DNA from: Flavobacteriaceae bacterium MAR_2009_75
GTDB lineage: Bacteria; Bacteroidota; Bacteroidia; Flavobacteriales; Flavobacteriaceae
NCBI GenBank assembly: GCA_002813285.1
Contig: PHTZ01000001.1
Location: 1,735,501 to 1,799,500 of the forward strand
Direction: 5' to 3'
DNA: 64,000 nucleotides
The notes under the pieces are model-generated. The model was not told the origin of the DNA. It worked only from the letters and a program-made list of their open reading frames with translations, and searched no databases. Positions 54,443 through 62,153 of the stretch are shown here, piece by piece (within the stretch, counting starts at the first letter, position 1; each line of letters starts with the position of its first letter). A program made the position numbers and the translations under genes.

Positions 54443-55462
54443 TTATAGTTGCTTGACCCATATATTCCTAAATTGAAGTCTATTAATATGGTCCTGTAAC
54501 TTGATTTTTATTCCCTCATCTGGATTGTCGTTTGGCAGTAGAAGTTTGTTGTGAATCAATTTTCCATTGAGTTTCACAGTTAGTGAAATAAAGTTTTTAT
54601 CGTCTGAATTTTCGTCCGCAAGGATTTCTACGTCATATGTCTGCCATTGAAGTGGAGGGGCCGCGGCATTTACCTTTGGAGGATGTTTCTTGTATATTGC
54701 ACCACATTCATTCCGATACCCATTACTTCCGAAACTATTTAAGATTTGCACCTCTCCTATAGGATGAAAAAAAAGCCCGCTGTTCCCTAATCCTTGTCCT
54801 GATTTACCTGGTTCAACCGGGTATCTGAACTCCAAATGGAACCGTATTGGCACTGAATAAGAATCGACTGTTTCAATGTCGCCTCCGTTTTCGTTTTTCT
54901 TTCCATCTTGTGATTGCCAAAATTTAGAACGTGTTTCAAGCTCCCCGTTCGCGGTAATTCTCCAAGTAATAGGTTTACCATCTGAGTGTTGCCACTTATG
55001 GGAGTTGTTACCATCAAATAGCTTAATGGCACCTGCAGGTGGTTTCAAATTAAGTGTGGGAGAGGTTAGGTGCGTTTTAAACAGTTTAAAAGTTGTTTTT
55101 TTATTGTACAAGAGCGCAGTCCCCGAACATATCCCTTCTGAAAAACTTATCTCCCATCCATTTTCATCAATAATGATTTTATCCTTGTTAAGGGTAATTA
55201 TTTCGAATTCAGCATAAGGCTCAGCACGGGTCATCAAATCGGGTAAAATTCTAATTTTATACTTAGTAGAGTCCAGTAAAATTACCTCGGCAGTCAATTT
55301 TGGTATTATTTTCTCATATCCCATAGAAGGGTTTTCCCATTGGCCAATCCAATGTCCCATCAAAGGATACTTTTGAGAAGTATCGAACAAATCCTGACTA
55401 CAAACCGTAAACTGGAGTGTATTTAAAAGAGAAAGCAAGAGTATAACTTGGACATTTTTCAT
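54443..55462 (-). CDS. DUF1080 (3-keto-disaccharide hydrolase-like) protein with N-terminal beta domain
   Basis: 339 residues with a signal peptide (to about FTVCSQ). Residues about 25-140 form an extra beta-rich domain (GHWIGQWENPSMGYEKIIPK). Residues about 145-339 are DUF1080: IKLFDGNNSHKWQHSDG, then GNSGLFFHPIGEVQILNSFG and a final LQFRNIWVKQL. Members of this concanavalin-like family hydrolyse 3-keto-glycosides made by Gfo/Idh oxidoreductases. The gene overlaps the ApbE gene by 4 bp and follows a Gfo/Idh gene, which fits such a pathway well. Its substrate glycan is unknown. It shares the family with the intact gene at 57844 and the remnant at 22298 but has a different N-terminal domain. 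Confidence 0.8.
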   Translation of the reverse strand: MKNVQVILLLSLLNTLQFTVCSQDLFDTSQKYPLMGHWIGQWENPSMGYEKIIPKLTAEVILLDSTKYKIRILPDLMTRAEPYAEFEIITLNKDKIIIDENGWEISFSEGICSGTALLYNKKTTFKLFKTHLTSPTLNLKPPAGAIKLFDGNNSHKWQHSDGKPITWRITANGELETRSKFWQSQDGKKNENGGDIETVDSYSVPIRFHLEFRYPVEPGKSGQGLGNSGLFFHPIGEVQILNSFGSNGYRNECGAIYKKHPPKVNAAAPPLQWQTYDVEILADENSDDKNFISLTVKLNGKLIHNKLLLPNDNPDEGIKIKLQDHINRLQFRNIWVKQL

Positions 55463-56286
55463 ATTTCCTTTTTATTAAATTTTAAAAGTTTGCCTTGACG
55501 TTCCTGAAATACAATAAGATTGAAGGGTGCCAAATCTATTGTTTTCTGAATTTGCTCTGTGTTCATGAGCGAACAGGCCGTTGAAAAAGCATCGGAAAAT
55601 GCAGCCGACTCACATTGCACCCAAGTTGGCACGATTGATTCATTTGCCCTCTTGGCGTTGTTCGGCCTCTTAATGTGCTGTGTATTATTGCGATCTCCCG
55701 AGCCACTTATAGCAGCATTGGTCAGTTCAAGTTGATGCTGATAAGAATGGGAAATTTTCAGGTTCCAACTCGGTAAGGATTTATTTCTTACTAGTATCGT
55801 GCTATTTCCGGCACTTACATAATAGTCCGCTAGCTCCCAATACTCAAAAATATCAGTCAAACAATCCAAAGCATACCCTTTGCCAATCCCCCCTAAATCG
55901 AAAGAACGTCCTTTTTCAAGACAACTGATGGCCTCATCCTTTTCGTGCATTAAATAAGATCCCAGCCCCAATTGTAGCTCTTCATCGAATCTTCCCGCCT
56001 GAACACTGAAATAACCATCGGTTAACTGATATGCTTGTATAGCCTTATTCAAGCAATCAAAAGTACAGGGGTCTAAAATATGATGGTCTCCAGGCTCTAA
56101 ATGATTGATGTTCGAAATATCACTTGATGGGGTAAATCGACTAAGCCTATCCTCTATGTACTCCACTCTTTCGATTACTTCTACTGAGAGGGTTTTAGCC
56201 TGATCAAACGGAAGGCAATCCTTAGGTACACGAATCTCGAATTCAGTGTTCATGGCTTCAAAAAGAAAAGAATGTACTTCTATCAT
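55459..56286 (-). CDS. apbE: FAD:protein FMN transferase, ApbE family
   Basis: 275 residues without a signal peptide. ApbE hallmarks are present: the N-terminal MNTEFEIRV strand, EYIEDRLSRFTPSSDISNIN, the DLGGIGKGYALD motif (FAD/magnesium site) and SDAFSTACSLM near the C-terminus. ApbE enzymes attach FMN covalently to a threonine or serine of target flavoproteins such as Nqr or Rnf subunits and some oxidoreductases. Most are exported, so a version without a signal is notable. The gene lies 3 bp after the Gfo/Idh gene and overlaps DUF1080 by 4 bp. The partner flavoprotein is not evident in the window. Confidence 0.85.
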   Translation of the reverse strand: MIEVHSFLFEAMNTEFEIRVPKDCLPFDQAKTLSVEVIERVEYIEDRLSRFTPSSDISNINHLEPGDHHILDPCTFDCLNKAIQAYQLTDGYFSVQAGRFDEELQLGLGSYLMHEKDEAISCLEKGRSFDLGGIGKGYALDCLTDIFEYWELADYYVSAGNSTILVRNKSLPSWNLKISHSYQHQLELTNAAISGSGDRNNTQHIKRPNNAKRANESIVPTWVQCESAAFSDAFSTACSLMNTEQIQKTIDLAPFNLIVFQERQGKLLKFNKKEI

Positions 56287-56289
56287 AAA

Positions 56290-57621
56290 TTAACTAACCA
56301 CATATTCGCTGTCGTTAATATTTACTATGGCTTCATTTTTTCTAAGGGCTTCAGCAATTTTGAAAACAGGTAATTCACATCGATATGCTTCGGCCGCATC
56401 ACAATTAAGAGATTCATTGCCCATGATTGCCTCAGTAAAGTTTAACATATGAGCCGTAAATGCGTTATACTTTTCTTTCACATTAATTTTATAAGTTATC
56501 TGGGGTGCTGTCTCATCAACATAGGTGCGGTTCAATTTTTCTTGGTCCGCCATATTTTTTAATATGTTATTGGATACCAGATTATCCCATAATTGTTGGT
56601 CAGCAGAATCTTCTTTGTAAAGGGCTACTTTGTTACTATTTAAACTTAATACAACTGCTCCTTTATCACCTATAATTCTTTCCGTTACACCTAAAGCACT
56701 AGAGTTTGCAATTACTTCGTAAAATGCTCGGGCTGGTCCTTGCGGTGTTTTATAGTCAAATATTACAAATATATTATCTTCATGATCTGTATATGAAAGC
56801 GGATAATAGTCGCGTGAACCGGCAATCATAATTCGATGTGGGTTTGCTTTAAAAAACCAACTGTAAATATCAATTTGATGGGCACCCAGGTCTGCAATGA
56901 TACCGTTGCTTACACTTTTAAAACATCGCCAATTTGCATATTCGTCATAAGAGCCGTAACCATACTTAGCCAATTTGGTATCATCGATTTCTTGTTTCTT
57001 CCATGCCCTTCTACTATATCTTGAATTGTTCCATTGCCCAACGGCGTTGGTCAACCTTCCAAATAGTTTATTCTCATGGGCCATTTTAAAGGCTTCAAGA
57101 TAATTTGTAGTGGACCTTCTTTGATGCCCAATTTGCAGCTTCATTCCCGTTTGGTTCATTACCCTGACCATTTCGGCAGCTTCCTCCTGATTAAAGGCCA
57201 TGGTTTTTTCACAATAGACATGAACTCCTTTTTTCATACAATGTATAGATTGACGGGCATGCCACATATCTGGTGTATTTATGATTACGGCATCCAATTT
57301 TTCCTTATCAATCATTTCCTCATAGTCCTCATATACTTGGATATCGTGTTTCCCACCCATGACTTCCTTGGCTTTTGCCCTGTTGAATGGGTTTATATCA
57401 CATACCGCCTTGAACTTAATATTTGTTAGAGGGGCACATATACTATAAGCATGACCTCCCTTACCGCCGAAACCAATGATTCCGAAATTCAAATTATTTA
57501 AAGATGAGTTTGTTAGTGGGTTATAAGCAAAAATACTTGGCGCTCCAAAAGCCAAACCTAAACCCGCAGTACTAGTTTTTTTAATGAAATTTCTTCTGGT
57601 ATCTTTCTTGTTTGTACTCAT
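56290..57621 (-). CDS. Gfo/Idh/MocA-family oxidoreductase, Tat-exported
   Basis: 443 residues. The N-terminus contains a twin-arginine motif (DTRRNFIKK) followed by a hydrophobic stretch and AYN, so export by Tat in folded, cofactor-loaded form is likely. The Rossmann domain shows NFGIIGFGGKGGHAY and DAVIINTPDMWHA; EKTMAF replaces the usual EKP motif of the family, with Thr in place of Pro. The C-terminal domain has DLGAHQIDIYSWF, with the Asp-x-x-x-His pair expected at the active site. Related exported enzymes oxidise glycosides at C3 to the 3-keto form, often with tightly bound NAD(H). With DUF1080 and ApbE directly downstream, the set suggests an oxidative glycoside cleavage module. It is first in this operon. 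Confidence 0.85.
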   Translation of the reverse strand: MSTNKKDTRRNFIKKTSTAGLGLAFGAPSIFAYNPLTNSSLNNLNFGIIGFGGKGGHAYSICAPLTNIKFKAVCDINPFNRAKAKEVMGGKHDIQVYEDYEEMIDKEKLDAVIINTPDMWHARQSIHCMKKGVHVYCEKTMAFNQEEAAEMVRVMNQTGMKLQIGHQRRSTTNYLEAFKMAHENKLFGRLTNAVGQWNNSRYSRRAWKKQEIDDTKLAKYGYGSYDEYANWRCFKSVSNGIIADLGAHQIDIYSWFFKANPHRIMIAGSRDYYPLSYTDHEDNIFVIFDYKTPQGPARAFYEVIANSSALGVTERIIGDKGAVVLSLNSNKVALYKEDSADQQLWDNLVSNNILKNMADQEKLNRTYVDETAPQITYKINVKEKYNAFTAHMLNFTEAIMGNESLNCDAAEAYRCELPVFKIAEALRKNEAIVNINDSEYVVS

Positions 57622-57843
57622 ATCTAAAATTTATTTATTTGCCATAACTCTAGTCAATTGGTATTAAACGTTATTCAAATTTCTGAATGCGATGATGGTC
57701 GGCCTTATTATTACTAAACTATTGGTAATTATTCAATCAACGCTTGTATATAATTTGGAATTTCTTTGATCTGTCTGATTTTTATTTTACTAATACTTTT
57801 TTATATTTGATTATTTCGGAATTCATTCTGAATCTACAAAAGG

Positions 57844-58665
57844 TCAATCACTACTATTTGCCGGAAACTCTTTGATGCGAATCTTACGATAAAGCAACTC
57901 TGCAAATTCAGCTTGAAGACCGATATGCCCCTTTTCTAAAGGACTGACCGCTCCATCTTTTGCTATTTGTACGAAATCAAAAATCTCGAGAACAACTTCG
58001 CCATTTAATATGAATGTGGCTTTTTCTGACCCATAGACACGTATTTCCATTTTATTCCATTTTCCTCTTGGTTTTTCGACACCTAACCTTGTTTTCCGAT
58101 GTAGACCTTCAGTGGGAAGTTCATTAGGATCATACCAGCCATTAGTATGAGGTGTTTTAACTCGAAGATGATTACCAAGCACCCATAAATCTCCGGTATG
58201 GAAACGGAGGTCTTCCGCTTTGTTCCCAAGAGATTCGCCAATTTGCATTTCGAGAGACCAAGGCCATATCTTTTTGAGATCGCCTTGAACATGAAAAAGA
58301 AGTCCTGCATCACGATCCCAGTCGGTGCGCGGATCAAATCTTTTCTCGAGCCACTTGTATTCCAGCTTGAGAATATAATGGCTAAACTCAAATTCTGTAA
58401 TAAGACAATCGGTTTGTTGTATCGAACCTTCTTTTTCTCCTGCATAAACATGGATTGCCTTTTCCTTTTTATTGACCGAAAAGTTTCCCCAATCGCCCTC
58501 ACCTGTACTTTTTGCAGCAGTCCATCCTTCAAGGGTTCTCCCATCGAATAACGGCTTAAATTTTTGCGCATTTGTTTGTGTACATAGTAAAGAAAATACA
58601 ACAAATACCACGCATGCATTTAAGGCTGGCTTTAACATTGTTGAGCTAAAAATGAATTTTGACAT
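57844..58665 (-). CDS. DUF1080 (3-keto-disaccharide hydrolase-like) protein
   Basis: 273 residues with a signal peptide ending near TQTNAQK. The alternate start MLKPALN (58635) is possible. Single DUF1080 domain: FKPLFDGRTLEGWTAAKS near the start, HYILKLEYKWLEKRFDP, RDAGLLFHV with WPWSLEMQIGESLG, then EKGHIGLQAEFAELLYRKIRIKEF as the closing strand. The fold and likely chemistry match the hydrolase at 54443, but it is a single-domain version. It lies 223 bp upstream of the Gfo/Idh operon on the same strand, so co-transcription is possible. Export places it in the periplasm with the Gfo/Idh enzyme. Confidence 0.85.
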   Translation of the reverse strand: MSKFIFSSTMLKPALNACVVFVVFSLLCTQTNAQKFKPLFDGRTLEGWTAAKSTGEGDWGNFSVNKKEKAIHVYAGEKEGSIQQTDCLITEFEFSHYILKLEYKWLEKRFDPRTDWDRDAGLLFHVQGDLKKIWPWSLEMQIGESLGNKAEDLRFHTGDLWVLGNHLRVKTPHTNGWYDPNELPTEGLHRKTRLGVEKPRGKWNKMEIRVYGSEKATFILNGEVVLEIFDFVQIAKDGAVSPLEKGHIGLQAEFAELLYRKIRIKEFPANSSD

Positions 58666-59002
58666 TTTGCTTTAATTGATATCATAGTTTTGTTTTAATA
58701 AGGTTTAGGTCTTGGAATCTTTAGCCATACCATAAAAATCAAAAGTTTCGAGTATCATGGTGAAAACAACTATATCGCTCCTATTCTTTTTAAATCTACT
58801 TACTATCAAACCAATAAAATTTCAACCCAATAGGTTTATACTATTTATTCAGGACCTTTTAAAAAGCCTCAGTTGCAGCCACAACTTTAAACAGATTCGA
58901 TATAACAGTATACCAATCCTTTTCACATTTATGATAAATCCATTTTAAGAAGGCCAATAAACAACTATTTCTCTAACAAAAGATTTCTGATTATTTCAAA
59001 AA
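58666..59002. other. 337-bp intergenic region
   Basis: No gene or clear regulatory element found. A 63-codon plus-strand frame (58757-58948) is low-complexity and unsupported. Confidence 0.5.
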
Positions 59003-61843
59003 CTATATTTTGGATTCAAAAGAGTAACTTCCAGACCCTATTTGGTATACCTCATACCCATCTTTCTCTTCAATAAATTTTATAGTCTCCAAATCAATGC
59101 CTTCTCCGCTTTCTGTGACCGAAGAATCTCCTATCGAGGGCACATATATGGTTGCATCTGTATTTACTGGCACTTCAACCTTAATTGAAAAAGATGACCC
59201 CTCGATTGACCATGAAGAAACGATTTTACCGTTTATAGACCCATACTCCCCTTTAACATGGGATAAGGAATTATTTCCCAAATCGGGCTTTATGATGATA
59301 TTATTGAAACCCGCACCTTTGGTTTCAATACCGGCCATTTGAGCAAAAAGAAACTGGGAAAACGCTCCAAAGGCATAGTGGTTAAAAGAATTCATTTCTG
59401 CGTTCATTTCTCCATTAAAACCAGCTTCCGGCGTGTAGCTGTTCCAACGTTCCCAAATAGTCGTGGCCCCATTCTTAATCTGAAAACCCCAACTTGGATA
59501 GTCCTTTTTTAACAAAATCTGATACGCTAAATCTCCACGTCCCACAGCTGATAACGCGGGCAATAATTGCCTAATGCCCAAAATACCGGATGAGGGCAGG
59601 TTGTCGTTTTCTTCGAGAAGGTCCACTAAGTGTTTTTTAGCTTTTTCTTTTAGGGCATCGGGCAGTATATCAAAATAAATTGCAGTTGCATATGCCGATT
59701 GGGTATGGCCTGTAAAACCTTTTTCACCTTCAAAATAACCCTTTCCATCACCATAAGCATCATCATTTATGGTAAATTTTCCATCCTCGTCCATATAATG
59801 GTTAATAAAAGCCGATACGGATTTATCATACACTTCTTTGTAGTATGACGCCTTCTCATTATTACCAATCGCAGTACTCATCTCGGCCATTATTTTTAAT
59901 GCATATTGATAATACATTGAGGCCATGATGTCATGCGCCAAATTTTTATCGGTCATGGATAACCAATCTCCAAATCCTCCTTTAGGATTTACTTCTTTCC
60001 AAGAATTTTCTGGATAAAAGTAACCTGTTTCACCACTTTTTTCGATATGGTAATCCATAAACTGGGTCATAGACGCATAGTGATCTTCAACTATTTTAGT
60101 GTCGTTATAAAATTTAAAGGTATTGTACGGTACCATAACACCTGCTTCCATCCACCCAGGGGAAAACCAGACCAATTCTGGATAAGGTCTGGGTGCAAAT
60201 GTGGAATACGCTCCAAAATCGTACTGAGCATCGCGTACATCTGCAAACCACTTGGCATTGAATGCTCCAAGGGTTGCATTGTAAAGAGCCGATTTTGAAA
60301 ATATCTGTACATCGCCCAACCAACCCAAACGTTCGTCGCGCTGAGGACTATCGGTAGGCACTTCCATAAAGTTGGAGCGCTGCGTCCATATCACATTTTC
60401 AAACATACGGTTCAATGTTTCGTCAGAAGAAGTGAATTCACTTACCATGGGAATGGATGAACCAAAAGCAATTCCAGTAATAGTATTTTTATCTGGTTTA
60501 TTCTTTAATCCGGTGACCTCAACATACTGAAATCCATGATAGGTAAATTTAGGTTGCCATTCTTCCGTACCCTCTCCTTTGAGAATATATGCATCCGTTG
60601 CCCTTGCAAAACGAAGGTTTTCCGTCATCAAGGTTCCATCATCGTGAAGTCGTTCACCATAACGGATTACAATGGTATCGTTTTTATTTCCAGATACCTT
60701 TAATTTGGCATGTCCAGCAAAATTCTGCCCCAAATTAAAAACATAGACGTTCTTATTTGGTTCTGTAATCTCAACGGGCTCCAGTTCATCATATACTTGG
60801 ATGCTATTTCCTGGATAGGCTTCCAATGCAGCTTCGGTACCTTCATGTAAATATACATTGGCCCAACCTTGGTCATCATAACCCACGGTATCCCATCCAT
60901 CAAATTCGAAATTGGCATTGTACCCTGTCCCCATCAAAAGATCTGCATAACGCAAAGGGCCTTCACTTGCTTTCCAACTTTCGTCCGAAACGATTGTTTC
61001 TTTTTTCCCATCTTCATATTCTACTTCCAATTGACAGAATAATGCTGGATGCAGACCATACAGCTCACGGTTTCTAGGATTGGACAATACTTTGGGGCCA
61101 ACATACCCTGCATACCAGCCATCACCTAAAATGGCGCCCATTGCATTGGTACCTTGGTCTAAATCTCCACTGATATCATAAGTCTTATAATAAATTCGTT
61201 TGTCATAATCTGACCATCCGGGGGCCAGTAGGTCATTGCCGATTTTTTCACCATTCAACGACATCTCAAAAACTCCTAAGGAGGTTACATAAAGCGTAGC
61301 CCTTTTGACCTCTCCTTCTACCGAAAATGATTTTCGCAAATAAGGTGGAGCAGGTAGATGAAGTGGGTCTTTTGGGTCGTTGTCTTTGGTTTTGAACCCA
61401 ATCCATTTGGCTTTCCAATCTTCCTTATTCAGTAGCCCCATTGTCCAAAATCCTACTTCACTCCAATCCGATACCGAATCATTTTCATCCCAAACCCTAA
61501 TTTTAAAATAACAACTTTGGCCCGATTGCAGTGGTCTTCCGGCATATGTAATATGAGTATTTTGGCTGGAAATTATTTTATCTGAATCCCACAAAAGACT
61601 ACTTTCTTTCTCCAAGCCTTCTTTTGAATCAGCCACCTTTATTTGATATGCCGATTGCTTTTTGTTTCGACCCTCGGATGACATTGCCCAACTAATTCTC
61701 GGCGTCAAATCATCAATTCCTAAAGGATTTTTAAAGTAGTTAATGGATACCTTTTCTATCTGTATCCCTGTCTTGTCTGTATCTTTATTTTCACAAGAAA
61801 CAAGAAGTATAAGAGTGAAAATAAAAAGTATTGTGTTCTTCAT
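59003..61843 (-). CDS. alpha-L-rhamnosidase, GH78 (lipoprotein)
   Basis: 946 residues with a lipoprotein signal (FIFTLILLVSC). Domain order as in GH78: Ig-like domain with FKIRVWDENDSVSDWSE, jelly roll with LGVFEMSLNGEKIGNDLLAPGWSDYDKR, then VYVFNLGQNFAGHAKL and an alpha/alpha barrel. The catalytic motif reads DSPQRDERLGWLGD (near 500), with Ser in place of the usual Cys but the general acid Glu intact, and TTIWERWNSYTP (near 796). It is closest in sequence to the GH78 at 31377, a probable paralogue serving another sulfation state or linkage. It has its own promoter and PUL box 9, divergent from the sulfatase at 62154. Confidence 0.9.
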   Translation of the reverse strand: MKNTILFIFTLILLVSCENKDTDKTGIQIEKVSINYFKNPLGIDDLTPRISWAMSSEGRNKKQSAYQIKVADSKEGLEKESSLLWDSDKIISSQNTHITYAGRPLQSGQSCYFKIRVWDENDSVSDWSEVGFWTMGLLNKEDWKAKWIGFKTKDNDPKDPLHLPAPPYLRKSFSVEGEVKRATLYVTSLGVFEMSLNGEKIGNDLLAPGWSDYDKRIYYKTYDISGDLDQGTNAMGAILGDGWYAGYVGPKVLSNPRNRELYGLHPALFCQLEVEYEDGKKETIVSDESWKASEGPLRYADLLMGTGYNANFEFDGWDTVGYDDQGWANVYLHEGTEAALEAYPGNSIQVYDELEPVEITEPNKNVYVFNLGQNFAGHAKLKVSGNKNDTIVIRYGERLHDDGTLMTENLRFARATDAYILKGEGTEEWQPKFTYHGFQYVEVTGLKNKPDKNTITGIAFGSSIPMVSEFTSSDETLNRMFENVIWTQRSNFMEVPTDSPQRDERLGWLGDVQIFSKSALYNATLGAFNAKWFADVRDAQYDFGAYSTFAPRPYPELVWFSPGWMEAGVMVPYNTFKFYNDTKIVEDHYASMTQFMDYHIEKSGETGYFYPENSWKEVNPKGGFGDWLSMTDKNLAHDIMASMYYQYALKIMAEMSTAIGNNEKASYYKEVYDKSVSAFINHYMDEDGKFTINDDAYGDGKGYFEGEKGFTGHTQSAYATAIYFDILPDALKEKAKKHLVDLLEENDNLPSSGILGIRQLLPALSAVGRGDLAYQILLKKDYPSWGFQIKNGATTIWERWNSYTPEAGFNGEMNAEMNSFNHYAFGAFSQFLFAQMAGIETKGAGFNNIIIKPDLGNNSLSHVKGEYGSINGKIVSSWSIEGSSFSIKVEVPVNTDATIYVPSIGDSSVTESGEGIDLETIKFIEEKDGYEVYQIGSGSYSFESKI

Positions 61844-62012
61844 AAAACGGTGATTTCACATTTTTGACATCTTTGAAGCGGTTATTTTACTAAAAATATC
61901 CTACGTCAAATACATCAAATCCAATAGGAATTAATCGGACTTGGTTTATTTCAACGTATCTATGTTTTGCTTCAATTTCATTTCAAGAATAAGGCTTAAG
62001 TTATTTAAATGC

Positions 62013-62028
62013 ATCCTGTACTTCCTTG
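62013..62028 (-). promoter_or_regulatory. PUL box 9, upstream of the third GH78
   Basis: Read on the minus strand: CAAGGA-AGTA-CAGGAT. The distal half is weaker, the proximal half is exact. Pairs divergently with box 10, 47 bp away. Confidence 0.55.
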
Positions 62029-62059
62029 TACGCTAATTTTGGTAAAAACTTTACAATAC

Positions 62060-62075
62060 CAGTATTGTACAGGAT
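62060..62075 (+). promoter_or_regulatory. PUL box 10, upstream of the sulfatase at 62154
   Basis: CAGTAT-TGTA-CAGGAT, an exact consensus match, 79 bp before the preferred start codon. Confidence 0.75.
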
Positions 62076-62153
62076 GAAGAAAATTGGATTTATCCATTTA
62101 TTGCCACAAAATAAGTCGCGACCGTGCTGCTGGCCACTATATCAGACATAAAA

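Noticed and set aside
58757-58948. 63-codon plus-strand ORF
   Set aside because: Low complexity, no ribosome-binding or homology evidence, and no flanking operon.
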